Source: JBBQXH01 sp963710975
Lineage (GTDB): Bacteria; Actinomycetota; Thermoleophilia; Gaiellales; Gaiellaceae
Direction: 5' to 3'
NCBI GenBank assembly: GCA_963710975.1
Contig: CAVQCG010000004.1
Span: 868,001-932,000, forward strand
Length of the DNA stretch: 64,000 nucleotides
A program made the translations under genes and the position numbers. Under the pieces are notes generated by a model. It worked only from the letters and a program-made list of their open reading frames with translations, had not been told where the DNA came from and did no database searches. Below are positions 26,883-36,247 of this stretch, piece after piece; position 1 is the first letter of the stretch; every line of letters begins with the position of its first letter.

Positions 26883-28537
26883 CTACACCCGGCCGCTTCG
26901 GATGACCGCCACGATGAGCCACGCGGCCGCGATGAACGAGATGACAAAGCCACCGATGGCCAGGACGTTGACGCCGACGACATCCGGTCCCGCCTTCACC
27001 GTGCCGGCAAGGATCGCGGAACCGATGACTCCGGCGGCGCAGAGAAGCGCAACGACCCCACGGTTCGCGAGAATGTCGAACTTGTGGAGCAGCTCGTCGA
27101 GCCTCGGGTACCGGATGCCGATCTCGAACTGCCCATCGCGAACCTCCTCGAGCGTGTCGCTCAGCTGGAGCGGGAATCGGCGAACAACCCGCGCGTAGTC
27201 CCTCGTTTCGTCCCGTGCCCGACTGACGACTCGCCGCGGGCGGAACCGCTCGATCAGGAGGTCGCGCGCATACGGCTTTGCCACCTCGAAGACGTTGAAG
27301 TCCGGGTACAGCTCGACCCCAACCGATCCGAGCGTCGCGATCGCCTTGTCGAGGAGCACGAAGCGTGTCGGCAGCTGCAGGTTCATCCGGTAGATCAGCG
27401 CGAACGCCTCACGGATCACCTGCAGCGGGTCGATATCGGAGAGGCTTGCGCCCGAAGTACCTGTCGTAGACGGCCCGAAGCTCGTCGATGAACTGCTGCT
27501 CCTGCTCCTTCGGGAAGCGAACCCCGAGATCGGCAAGCCGCCCCGGTAGCGCCTCGATGTTCTCGTTCGCGGCATCGATGAAGAGTCCGGTGAGCTTCGA
27601 CATGTCGTCGCGCGAAAGCGTCCCGACCTGCCCGAAGTCGACGAGCCCGAGCCGACCCGGGCCGAGAACGAGGACGTTGGCGGGATGCGGATCCGCATGG
27701 AAGAAGCCGTGTCGGAAGATCATCGTCATCCACGAGTCGGCGATGAGATATGCAAGCGCCCGACGTCCACGTGGGTCGAGCCCGTCGCTATCGATGTCGG
27801 CAACCTGGGTGCCGTCGAGGAACTCGAGCGTCAGGACGCGGCCGCCGCAGTACCCCGGGTAGACCCGAGGGACGCGGACGCTCTGGGAGGACGCGAAGTT
27901 CGCGCGGAACCGCTCGGCGTTTCGCGCTTCGGTGCGGTAGTCGAGCTCCTGCCGGATCGAGCGAGCGAACTCGTCGACGAGGCTCACGGTGTCGATGAAC
28001 CGAAGGGCCTTCACGCGTTGCTTCATGATCTTCGCGGCCTGATAGAGCAGCTGGAGGTCGGCCTCGACCTGGCGCGGCGCTTCCGGCCGCTGAACCTTCA
28101 CCGCGACGTGCCGGCCGTTCGGGAGCACCGCGCGGTGGACCTGGCCGATCGATGCCGCTGCGATCGGCAGCTCGTCGAACTCGAGGAAGAGCTGCTCGAC
28201 AGTGAGCTCCAGCTCCTGCTGCACCGTCTGCTCCACCTCGGCGAACGGAAAGGGCCGCACGTCGTCCTGGAGCGAGCGAAGCTCGAACACGATGTCCGGA
28301 GGGACGATGTCCGGCCTCGTCGAGAGCAGCTGACCGAACTTCACGAAGGTCGGCCCGAGCTCCTCGAGCATCTCGCGTAGTCGCCGGGCTCGAGCTGGAG
28401 CCTTCGCCGGCGTCGAGCTCCTCCTGCGACAGCCGGAGCGGGTGCAGGCCGAAGTGTCGCTCCTTGAACAGGTAGCCGAAGCCATGCCGCGCAGCGACCT
28501 GGGTGATCTCCGAGAGACGCCGCCGGGTGGCCGGCAT
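26883..28537 (-). CDS. ABC1/UbiB-family atypical kinase, two +1 frameshifts
   Basis: UbiB/ADCK-type kinase-like protein of about 551 aa, membrane-associated, with a role in isoprenoid quinone or lipid metabolism by family analogy. The N-terminus SEITQVAARHGFGYLF runs to ELDAG. An extra base at about 28407-28408 precedes ARRLREMLEELGPTFVKFGQ, the KxGQ motif, then ASIGQVHRAVLPNGRHVAVK, HADPHPANV and LVDFGQVG. A second extra G at 27451-27453 precedes SLSDIDPLQVIREAFALIYR. Two C-terminal membrane helices (GVVALLCAAGVIGSAILAG; AIGGFVISFIAAAWLIVAVI) anchor it. Confidence 0.9.
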
Positions 28538-28661
28538 GCGGCGCAGTCTAAGTGCTTCCGGCCGGAGGTACGGTCACGATCCTGGCGGTGAAAGCAAGCC
28601 GAGGACGCCGCCCGGCGCTGCTTGCAGCCGCCAGGGCGGACTGTAAATCCGACCGGGGGCA

Positions 28662-29105
28662 CTAGGGTCGCGTCTCTGGGGGCGCGTCGGGCTTGGCTGC
28701 CTCTGCCGCCTTGCGCTCGAGGATTCGCAGTCGATGCTCGAGCTGCGCGACCCGCAATTCGAGATCCTCGATCGTCGGCTCGGTCACGAGTCCAACCTCG
28801 CGGAAGAGACCGGCCATCGCGGACGCCGCCCGGTCGGTGAGCCGCGCCGTCCCGCGCACCGGTGGTGCGTCCTGGTCAGCAACCGGATCGTCGGCACTAC
28901 GCTCAGATCCGCGCTTCACGAGATCGTCCATGATCGCCTCCGCCTTGTCGCGTGTCAGAGCGAGTGCGCCGATGCCTGCGAGGAGGAGGTGGTTCGCGAG
29001 GTCGGTGCTCGACTCGTCTGCTTCCGTTCCCGCCTCGCCGATCTCCGGCTCTCCGACTGGCTCGGTTACCTCTCCGTTCTTGCTGTCGTCAGCGTGCTCG
29101 CCCAT
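28662..29105 (-). CDS. Phasin-like coiled-coil protein of unknown function
   Basis: 147 aa. An acidic, low-complexity N-terminus (to about residue 45) is followed by LLLAGIGALALTRDKAEAIM and DDLVKRG, resembling small phasin-like regulators, then a C-terminal coiled coil (IEDLELRVAQLEHRLRILER). It overlaps the end of secDF by 17 nt and reads in the same direction towards ubiB, from which a gap of about 124 bp separates it. No enzymatic motif. The name is based on overall character, not a confirmed family. Confidence 0.65.
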   Translation of the reverse strand: MGEHADDSKNGEVTEPVGEPEIGEAGTEADESSTDLANHLLLAGIGALALTRDKAEAIMDDLVKRGSERSADDPVADQDAPPVRGTARLTDRAASAMAGLFREVGLVTEPTIEDLELRVAQLEHRLRILERKAAEAAKPDAPPETRP

Positions 29106-32050
29106 GGGGCCTCGTCCTTCGTCGCCTGCGCCGCTCCTCCCGGCGTGCCGCCGGGTCGGCGGGACGTGCCGGCTCGCTGCCCGCTCCACCCGTGTCGCCC
29201 TCGTCGGCGTCAGACGCGGGTACCGCCGACTCGGAGTCGGTTCCAGCCTGGTCGGCGTCCGTGACCGGCGACTCTGCGATTGGCGCGGCGCCTCCGTCGG
29301 TCGGGGCGTCGTCGGTGACCACCGGAACGTCGTCGGCGACCGCAGTCGACGGCTGAGGAGACGCACCGTTCCCGGCGGGCTCGACGGGAGCCTCGGGCTT
29401 CGCACGCCGCCTGTCCCGTCGCGACAGCGACCTGCGAGCCGCACTCGCCGTTGCGACGGCCGCACCGCCGAGCGCCGCGTCGGGCTCTGGGTCGAGCATC
29501 TTCTCGACGGGCTCGTTCTCGCCCTTGCGTGCCGCGTACTCGGGCTCGCGCTCCTTGATGACGGTGAGGAGCGGCGTCGCGATGAAGATCGTCGAGTACG
29601 CACCGGACACGATGCCCACGAGGAGTGCGAACGCGAAGTCCTTCAGTGTGTCCCCGCCGAAGATCAACAGGCTGATCACCGGCAGGAGCGTGATGAACGT
29701 CGTTGCAAGCGACCGGCGGATCGTCTCCCAGAGAGATTGGTTTGCGATCGCGGCGAAGCTGGAGCGCCGCATGAGCGGGATGTTCTCGCGGATGCGGTCG
29801 AAGATGATGATCGTGTCGTAGATCGAGTACCCGAGGATGGTGAGCACGGCGGCAATCGTCGCCGTCGTCATCTCCCGCTGGGTCAGGGAGTAGATGCCGA
29901 GCGTGATCACGATGTCGTGCACGAGCGCGACGAGAACCGGGATTGCGAACTTCCACTGGAAGCGCAAGCTGATGTAGGCGACGATCAGGAGCAGCGAGAC
30001 GATGATCGCGAGGATCGCGCCCCGCAGGATCTGGGAGCTGAAGCTCCCGGACACGTTCTGAATCGAGTACGACTCGACGTTCAGGCCGTTCTGGAGGGTC
30101 CGCTGCAACTCCGCCTGATTGTCGGGCGTCAGCGACTCCGTCCTGATCTGGAAGCTCGAGAAGCGGCCGTCGGTCTCGGAGCCACGCCCCTGAACCACGG
30201 CGCTCCCGGGGATGATCGCCGACGCCTCCTCGCGGACTCTGTCGACGGTCACGCGGCACCTTCGTCTCGAAGGCGACCTGGCTGCCACCCTTGAAGTCGA
30301 TCCCGAGGTTGAGCCCCTGCCACCCGAGCGAGACCACGCTGATGAGGACGACGGCTCCCGAGACCGCGAACCAGTACTTGCGCCTGCCGATGAAGTCGAT
30401 CCGCTGCCAGCGGGGGATCTTCATCGCGCTGGCGCCCATGAAGGCCGGGTTGTCGAACCACTTGAAGCCCGACAGCAAGCCCAGGAGCGCCCGCGTTGCC
30501 GCGACGGCTGTGAACATCGAGATCGCCGTACCGATGAGCAGCATCAGGGCAAAGCCCTTGACGCCTGCGGTCGCGACGGCGAAGAGGACGAACGCCGTGA
30601 TCATCGTCACGACGTTCGCGTCGATGATCGTCTTGAAGCCCTTCTGGTAGCCGGTGGGTATCGCGGCACGGACCGATCGGCCGTTCCGGACCTCTTCCTT
30701 GATGCGTTCGAAGATGACGACGTTCGCGTCTGCGGCAACGCCGATCGTCAGGATCAGGCCGGCGAACCCGGGAAGCGTCAGGGTGACGTTGAAGAGCAGC
30801 AGCGCCCCGTACAGAAGCGCGCCGTAGATCGCGAGGCCGATGATCGCGACGAGGCCGAGGAAGCGATAGAAGAGAAGCAGGAAGATCGCGACCGCGATCA
30901 GGCCGCCGATCGCGGCGATGAGCGCCTCGCGAAGCGAGTCCTTCCCGAGCGTCGCTGAGATGTCCGTGCGGTCGACCTGCTCGAACCGAACGGGGAGCGC
31001 ACCGGTCTGAAGGACGAGCGCCAGGTCTTTGGCCTCCTGCACCGATGCGAGGCCGGTGATCTGGGCCGAGTTCCCTGCGATGCCGTCCGGGTACTGCTCG
31101 TAGTCGATCGACGGCCACGAGCGGATCTCGTTGTCGAGCACGATCGCGAAGTGCTGGAGGAGTGGGTCCGGGCTCGCGAGGACCTGCGTCTGCGTCTTGC
31201 CTCGAACCGCGAGCTCCCGCGTGATGTCGTGGAACGTGTCCGCGCCTTTGTCCGTGAACTGCATGACGACGATCGGCTGGTTCGTCTGGTCGAAGTCCTG
31301 CCGCGTGCCGCGGAGCTTCAGGTCGTCACCGGTCATCTCCGGAACAGGCGCGTCGGCGTTCGTGGGCTGGTGGTTGAAGAGGTAGTAGTACGTCGTGCCC
31401 GGAGCCGGTGCTCCGTTCAGGCCCGGACAGACGACTGCCGTGTCGGCGCTGCAGGTCAGGATGATGCGGTTCGCCGGCACGGCGAGGAACTCAGAGCCGG
31501 CGGGCGCCTTTCCATCCGGAAGCTGATCGAGAACGTCCTGCTTCGTCGGCTCGGGCCCTGCGAGCAGCCTCTTGTCCTTCCCGTAGAGGTACCAGGCGCT
31601 CGGCGTCCCCTTCTTCGCGTCCTTCTGCACGGCTTTGAGCACCGGGTACAGGGCGTTGCGGGCTACGGGAAAGCCCTGTGAAGAGATGGACGGCGCGACG
31701 AGGTCGCCTTCCAGGTCGTAGAACTCGAGCTGCGCCGTCTTGCCGATGATGTCGGCAGCGCGCGCCTGATCGTGGACACCCGCGAGCTCGATGACGATCT
31801 GGTTCTTGCCCTGCTTGCGGATCTCGGGCTCGGCGACTCCGAGCTTGTCCACGCGGCTCCGCATGATCTCGATCGACCTGTCGAGGTCCGCCGTGGTGAT
31901 CTCCTGACCCGGCGGCGGCTGCGCCTCGAGGACGACCTCGAGACCTCCCTGGAGGTCGAGCCCGAGCGTAGGGCTCTTCGTGATCGCGAGGGCGATGGCA
32001 CCACCCACGAGAGCCACGACGAGCAGGAGAATCAGGCGGTACCGGCGCAT
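29089..32050 (-). CDS. secDF: SecDF protein-export membrane protein (fused), +1 frameshift
   Basis: Proton-driven accessory of the Sec translocon. The SecD half opens with one membrane helix and GLDLQGGLEVVLEAQPPPGQ, has a large periplasmic P1 domain and five helices ending ATRALLGLLSGFKWF. The reading continues without a stop into SecF (IDFIGRRKYWFAVSGAVVLI, GLNLGIDFKGGSQVAFETK). There one extra base at about 30255-30256 breaks the frame. SecF resumes VTVDRVREEASAIIPGSAVV through TILGYSIYDTIIIFDRIREN to a long acidic, arginine-tipped cytoplasmic tail. So this is a single SecD-SecF polypeptide of about 986 aa, with a GC-rich extension after residue 820. Confidence 0.92.
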
Positions 32051-32071
32051 CTGACGAGAGTAGCGGCCGGG

Positions 32072-32452
32072 TTACCTGGCGCGCTCTTCGACCTCTTTCT
32101 CCGCGTCGCCGGCAGTCTCCTCCAGCGCTTCGGCGTCCGTTTCGTCGGTCGACTCCTCGTCAGCCTCGTCGATCTCGCCGGCCACATCCTCCGCCGGCGG
32201 CTCGTCCTGGATGATCTGGGCGATCGCGCGGCGGGAGACCTCGACGTGAACGTCCTCGGCGATCTCGAGGACGACCTTGTCGTCTTCGACCTCGATGACG
32301 TCGCCGTAGAGCCCGCCGACGGTGAGCACCTCGTCGCCGGGGCCAAGCTGATTGAGCATCTCCTGGGTCTTTCGCTGCTTTGCCCGCTGCGGCCGGATGA
32401 GCAGCAAGTACATGAACGCCAGCATTGCGACGAGAACGATGATGAAAGCCAC
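32072..32452 (-). CDS. yajC: Preprotein translocase accessory subunit YajC
   Basis: 126 aa. One N-terminal membrane helix (FIIVLVAMLAFMYLLLIRPQ) with the RPQ signature, then the YajC beta domain MLNQLGPGDEVLTVGGLYGD and a long acidic C-terminal tail. It partners SecDF, which follows 21 bp downstream. The GTG at 32450-32452 is preceded by GGAGG at about 6 nt. The CTAG end of an inverted-repeat element abuts this ribosome binding site. Confidence 0.93.
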   Translation of the reverse strand: MAFIIVLVAMLAFMYLLLIRPQRAKQRKTQEMLNQLGPGDEVLTVGGLYGDVIEVEDDKVVLEIAEDVHVEVSRRAIAQIIQDEPPAEDVAGEIDEADEESTDETDAEALEETAGDAEKEVEERAR

Positions 32453-32462
32453 TGGTTCCTCC

Positions 32463-32646
32463 CTAGATGGTTGATCGGAAAGTGTGGTGCCGCTGAGGGC
32501 GGCTGGGATCGAGCATGAGCCGGTGATCGTTCCGAGCCCATAGCAGCGCTATGGGCGAGAAGGAGCGGCGGCTCAGGCGATGTGTCTCAGGCGTCATCCA
32601 GCGGTGCCACGGTTTCCGGTCAATTTCCGATCAATCATCTCTCTAG
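32463..32646 (-). mobile_element. MITE-like inverted-repeat element, copy A
   Basis: 184-bp element bounded by CTAG on both sides. Terminal inverted repeats are TTGATCGGAAA at one end and TTTCCGATCAA at the other, with a second GTGGTGCCGC/GCGGTGCCAC pair inside. About 90% of positions match the copy at 55336-55490 in reverse orientation. It carries an extra perfect hairpin (CCCATAGC-AGC-GCTATGGG) absent from the other copy. It lies between tgt and yajC; the right CTAG supplies the tgt stop codon (TAG, 32643-32645). No coding capacity. CTAG flanks suit an IS5-type target duplication, but a conserved structured RNA is an alternative. Confidence 0.7.
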
Positions 32647-33755
32647 CCAGGCTCGGCGCTTGCGAGCCGGCCGAGCGCGGCGTCTCGGTAGGCCCCGAAC
32701 TCCCCGAGCTCGATCGCCGCCCGCGCGCCGGCTGTGACGTCGAGTACGAAGCGCACGTTGTGAACTGACAAAAGTATCAGCCCGAGCATCTCCCGTTGGT
32801 TGACAAGATGTCGCAGATAGGCCCGCGTGAACCTCATGCAGGTCGGGCATCGGCATTCCTCGTCGAGCGGGCGCTCGTCCCGGCCGAATGCCGCGTTCTT
32901 CAGGTTCAGCCGCCCGCTCCAGGTCAGCGCGGTGCCCGTGCGCCCTAGCCGTGTCGGCAACACGCAGTCGAACATGTCGATCCCGCGGGCGATCAGCTCG
33001 AGGATTCCCTCCGGATCGCCGAGTCCCATGAAGTACCGCGGCTTCTCGGCGGGAAGGAGCGGCGCGGCCCAGGACACCGTGTCGAGCATGAGCCCGCGCT
33101 CCTCGCCCACGCTCAGGCCGCCGAGCGCATGGCCGTCGAAGCCGAGTGCGGCGATCTCCTCGATCGAGCGACGCCGAAGCTCGGGATGGACTCCGCCCTG
33201 GGCGATTCCGAACACGAGCTGGCCGCTCGCACGCGGGGCCAGGAGCTGACGGCGCCCCCAGGCGGTCGTGCGCTCCACCGCCACCTCGAGCTCCCCGTCG
33301 GTCGCGCCGGCCGGAAGGCAGATGTCGAGCGCCATCGCGACGTCCGAGCCGAGCCGGCGCTGGATCTCAGCGGCAAGCTCGGGCGTCAATCGAGCCTCCT
33401 CGCCGTCGTACACGGACCGAAACGAGACGCCGTCGTCGTCGACCGCTCGGATCGTGTCGCGAAGCGAGAACACCTGAAAGCCGCCGGAGTCGGTCAGGAT
33501 CGGGCCCTGCCAGGCCATGAAGCGATGAAGGCCGCCGAGTGCCTCGATTGTCTCGACGCCCGGACGGAAGTGCAGGTGGTACGTGTTGCCGAGCAGGATG
33601 GACGCACCCAGGCTTCGGAGAACGTCGGGGTCGATTCCCTTCACCGTCGCCTTCGTTCCGACGGGCATGAAAGCGGGGGTCAGCACGTCCCCATGTGCCG
33701 TGCTGAGCACCCCTGCCCGGGCCGCGCCGTCGTGTGCGAGTAGCTGGAAGGTCAC
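32643..33755 (-). CDS. tgt: tRNA-guanine transglycosylase Tgt
   Basis: 370-aa enzyme exchanging guanine-34 for preQ1 (bacterial type) in tRNAs with GUN anticodons. Catalytic-region motifs: GNTYHLHFRPG, LTDSGGFQVFSLRD (first catalytic Asp), FGIAQGGVHPELR, GGLSVGEERG, YFMGLGDPEGI and MFDCVLPTRLGRTGTA (nucleophile Asp). The zinc site is the Cys-rich CRCPTCMRFTRAYLRHL. Overlaps queA by 4 nt. Its stop codon lies in the CTAG border of the inserted repeat element. Confidence 0.97.
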   Translation of the reverse strand: MTFQLLAHDGAARAGVLSTAHGDVLTPAFMPVGTKATVKGIDPDVLRSLGASILLGNTYHLHFRPGVETIEALGGLHRFMAWQGPILTDSGGFQVFSLRDTIRAVDDDGVSFRSVYDGEEARLTPELAAEIQRRLGSDVAMALDICLPAGATDGELEVAVERTTAWGRRQLLAPRASGQLVFGIAQGGVHPELRRRSIEEIAALGFDGHALGGLSVGEERGLMLDTVSWAAPLLPAEKPRYFMGLGDPEGILELIARGIDMFDCVLPTRLGRTGTALTWSGRLNLKNAAFGRDERPLDEECRCPTCMRFTRAYLRHLVNQREMLGLILLSVHNVRFVLDVTAGARAAIELGEFGAYRDAALGRLASAEPG

Positions 33756-34705
33756 AGGATGAGCATCGCGTCACCGAAGGAGTAGAAGCGGTAGCGCTCG
33801 GCGATCGCGATCCGGTAGAGCTCACGCGTCTCCTCGATACCCGCGAAGGCCATCACGAGCGCAAGGAGCGTCGAGCGTGGAAGGTGGAAGTTCGTCAGCA
33901 GGGCGTCGACCCTCCGAACGGCAAATCCGGGGGTCGCGAACACGTCCGTCCGGCCTTCGAGCGGCCCGCCGCGCGCGAGCGTCTCGATGACCCGGAATGT
34001 CGTCGTCCCGACGGCAACCACCGTTGCAGCTTCCTGGATCCGATCCCGCACCGTCGCATCGACGCGGTACCGCTCCCCGTGGATCACGTGGTCCTCGACG
34101 AGATCCTCGGACACCGGCTTGAACGTGTCCAGACCGACGTGAAGCGTGACCCGCTCGACGTCGAGCTGTTCGAGAAGCGCGGGCGTCAGGTGCAGCCCGG
34201 CCGTCGGGGCCGCCGCCGAGCCTGGCACGTTCGCGTAGACGGTCTGGTACCGATCGGCATCGGCGAGGCGCTGACGTATGTAGGGGGGCAGCGGAACGTC
34301 GCCCGCCGGCTCACCCTCGACGCGAACGAGCCAGCGGCCGTCGCCGAGGTGCTCGACGAGCTCCACCGGGTTCGTCGCGGAGTCGAGCCGCATCGCCGGC
34401 CGGAGCCGGCGTGACGGGCGCGCAAGCGCCTCCCAGAGGGAACCGTTCCGCCGCTCGACGAGCAGGATCTCCGCGTCGCCGCCCCCCGGTCTCCGGACGC
34501 GGAGTCGTCCGGGAACGACGCGGGTGTCGTTCACGACGACCAGGTCACCTGCGCCGAGCTCGCCGGGCAGATCCGTGATCGAGCGATGCCGCACCTCGGC
34601 TGTTCGCCGGTCGTAGACGAGTAGGCGTGAAGCGTCCCGCCGTTCGAGCGGTACTTGCGCGATCAGCTCCCCGGGGAGCTCGTACTCGAGCTCCGATGTC
34701 CTCAT
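33752..34705 (-). CDS. queA: S-adenosylmethionine:tRNA ribosyltransferase-isomerase QueA
   Basis: 317-aa enzyme making epoxyqueuosine from preQ1-modified tRNA. Motifs: SELEYELPGELIAQVPLERR at the start, DLVVVNDTRVVPGRL, then SAAAPTAGLHLTPALLEQL, HVGLDTFKPV, EDHVIHGERY and VGTTTFRVIETLA, ending NFHLPRSTLLALVMAFAG and FYSFGDAMLI. First gene of queA-tgt-yajC-secDF. Its start overlaps that of the divergent coiled-coil gene by 10 nt. Confidence 0.97.
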   Translation of the reverse strand: MRTSELEYELPGELIAQVPLERRDASRLLVYDRRTAEVRHRSITDLPGELGAGDLVVVNDTRVVPGRLRVRRPGGGDAEILLVERRNGSLWEALARPSRRLRPAMRLDSATNPVELVEHLGDGRWLVRVEGEPAGDVPLPPYIRQRLADADRYQTVYANVPGSAAAPTAGLHLTPALLEQLDVERVTLHVGLDTFKPVSEDLVEDHVIHGERYRVDATVRDRIQEAATVVAVGTTTFRVIETLARGGPLEGRTDVFATPGFAVRRVDALLTNFHLPRSTLLALVMAFAGIEETRELYRIAIAERYRFYSFGDAMLIL

Positions 34706-35205
34706 CCGGCCCGAACGGTACAGTCATTTCCGTGGATGACGACACGGTCGAGCGGGCCCGAACTCGCCTCTCGGCCCTCCGCGCGGACGGAGCCGAGAAG
34801 GAAGAGGTCTCGGCGCTGCTCGAACGGGCTCGGCAGCAGCTCGAGTCCTTCTCGCAGAGCACGGCCGAGCTCGAAGCCACCCTGCCCGAGCGCGTCTCGA
34901 ATGTCCTCCACGACTCGCTTCGCGCCGAGGTGGTCCCCGTCGCCCGGCAGCTCGCCGAGGTGCGCGGGCTCTCGGCACAGACGATTCGCCGTCTGGAGAG
35001 CCTCCACACCGATCTCGCTGCCGAGCGGAAGGCCAGGGTCGAGGATCTCGAGTTGCTCGTCGACCTCATCGTCTCGGGATGGCGCGGCGTCGACCGGCGG
35101 ATCGACCGGCTGGAGCGGACGCTCGATCGCCTGGAGCGAGCTCTCGACGAGCGCACCCCCTCTGGGTCACTGCTCCGCCTGGAAGAACGCAAGGCGCCTC
35201 GGTAG
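34696..35205 (+). CDS. Coiled-coil protein of unknown function
   Basis: 169 aa, nearly all helical and charged. A long coiled coil runs from TVERARTRLSALRADGAEKE through LLERARQQLESFSQSTAELE, and a second from RRIDRLERTLDRLERALDER. No signal peptide, membrane helix or catalytic motif. ATG 34696 overlaps the queA start; a GTG about 35 nt downstream (VDDDTVERA) is a possible shorter start. The last codons and stop lie inside a perfect 8-bp hairpin leading directly into a repeat array. Confidence 0.7.
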   Translation: MSSSGPNGTVISVDDDTVERARTRLSALRADGAEKEEVSALLERARQQLESFSQSTAELEATLPERVSNVLHDSLRAEVVPVARQLAEVRGLSAQTIRRLESLHTDLAAERKARVEDLELLVDLIVSGWRGVDRRIDRLERTLDRLERALDERTPSGSLLRLEERKAPR

Positions 35206-35212
35206 AGGCGCC
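35193..35212 (+). terminator. Perfect 8-bp hairpin over a stop codon
   Basis: GGCGCCTC (35193-35200), loop GGTA, GAGGCGCC (35205-35212). The loop and the first base of the right arm include the TAG of the coiled-coil gene. No T-run follows; instead the structured repeat array starts at once. It could end transcription or protect the 3' end. Confidence 0.45.
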
Positions 35213-35455
35213 GCGCAGCGGGCGGCGAAGCCGACCGCGAAGTCCAGGTCGCGAAGCGACCGTCTCCGCCCGGCGGGCGAACCGCACGGTCCACAGAGCG
35301 GGCCGCGCAGCGGACGGCATAGCCGACCGCGAAGTCCAGGTCGCGGAGCGACCGTATCCGGCCCGGCGGGCGAACCGCAAGGCCCGCAGGAGCGGGCCGC
35401 GCAGCGGGCGGCGAAGCCGACCGCGAAGTCCAGGTCGCGAAGCGACCGTATCCAC
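35210..35455 (-). repeat. Structured GC-rich repeat array 1 (three units of about 93 bp)
   Basis: On the minus strand three units begin GGATACGG or GGAGACGG. Each holds hairpin H1 (GGTCGC-TTC-GCGACC), H2 (CGGC-TTC-GCCG; GGC-TAT-GCC in unit 2) and, in the two full units, H3 (GGCCCGC-TCCT-GCGGGCC, degraded in unit 2). Unit boundaries on the plus strand are about 35210, 35302 and 35396. The same family occurs in opposite orientation at 36248-36512. All frames through it are open, but the translations look like shadows (arginine/alanine-rich). No gene was found in 35206-35554. Confidence 0.75.
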
Positions 35456-35554
35456 CGCCATGACCCCAAACGAGCGCGGAAAGCACCGCTCAGACGCGGT
35501 CAATTCGTCACCCATCCCCCGATCGGGGGATCGCGATCCAGCCCCGATCATACG

Positions 35555-36205
35555 ATGCCTCACCTCGTGAAGAAGCGTTCCGCCCGCAGGTTCGTCGCCC
35601 TCGCCGTGCTCGCCGCTACTGGCGCCTTCCTCGCGGCCTGCGGCGGAGGCAGCTCGAGCGACGGCGGCGCAACGACCTCGAGCGGCGGCGGAACCACGGC
35701 CGCCAGCGCCACCACGGCCGGCGGCGAGAAGGTCGCAGCAAGCGCCTGGGTCAAGGACTTCTGCGGAGCGCTGACGACATGGCAGACGTCTCTGACAGAG
35801 GGCGTTCCGGACTTCTCCAACGTCTCCGACGTTGGAGCCGTGAAGACGACGCTGACCAACTACCTCGGCGACGTCGTCGACTCCACGCGGACGCTAGTCT
35901 CGGATGTCGAGGCGGCGGGCACTCCCGACGTCACCGACGGCGAGGCGATCGCCTCCGATCTACAGTCCGAGCTCACGAAGGTCGGCGACGCGTTCGAGAC
36001 CGCGAAGTCCGAGGTCGACGACCTGCCCACCAACGACCCGACGGCTCTCGCAACCGGCCTTCAGAAGATCGCTACCGAGATCACGGACGCAGGGAACCAG
36101 GCGGGAAGCGCCCTCGGCGACCTCGGCACCAAGTACCCGGACTCCTCGGCGCTCTCCGAAGCCGCGGCGAACGAGCCCGCCTGCAGCACGATCAGCGGCA
36201 GCTGA
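35555..36205 (+). CDS. Putative lipoprotein of unknown function
   Basis: 216 aa. The signal peptide has a basic start (VKKRSARRF) and a lipobox LAAC at about residues 25-28 (AVLAATGAFLAACGGG), so it is probably lipid-anchored outside the membrane. A Ser/Gly/Thr-rich linker follows, then a helical domain (SAWVKDFCGALTTWQTSL to ALSEAAANEPACSTISGS) with two cysteines that might form a disulfide. No recognised family. It is flanked on both sides by the structured repeat arrays in divergent orientation. Confidence 0.75.
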   Translation: MPHLVKKRSARRFVALAVLAATGAFLAACGGGSSSDGGATTSSGGGTTAASATTAGGEKVAASAWVKDFCGALTTWQTSLTEGVPDFSNVSDVGAVKTTLTNYLGDVVDSTRTLVSDVEAAGTPDVTDGEAIASDLQSELTKVGDAFETAKSEVDDLPTNDPTALATGLQKIATEITDAGNQAGSALGDLGTKYPDSSALSEAAANEPACSTISGS

Positions 36206-36247
36206 GTCAGCCTCCAGGGCGGATGCGGCTCGCCGAAGTCGCGTACC

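Noticed and set aside
28600..28661. CGGA-CTGTAAA-TCCG looks like the anticodon arm of a tRNA-Tyr (GTA).
   Set aside because: No acceptor stem, D arm or T arm with GGTTCGA can be built around it; it is either a chance match or too decayed to call.
35210..35486. Long open frames through the repeat array that could be read as an Arg/Ala-rich repeat protein.
   Set aside because: All frames are open because of the GC-rich hairpins. Changes keep base pairing rather than protein sequence, and no ribosome binding site fits.
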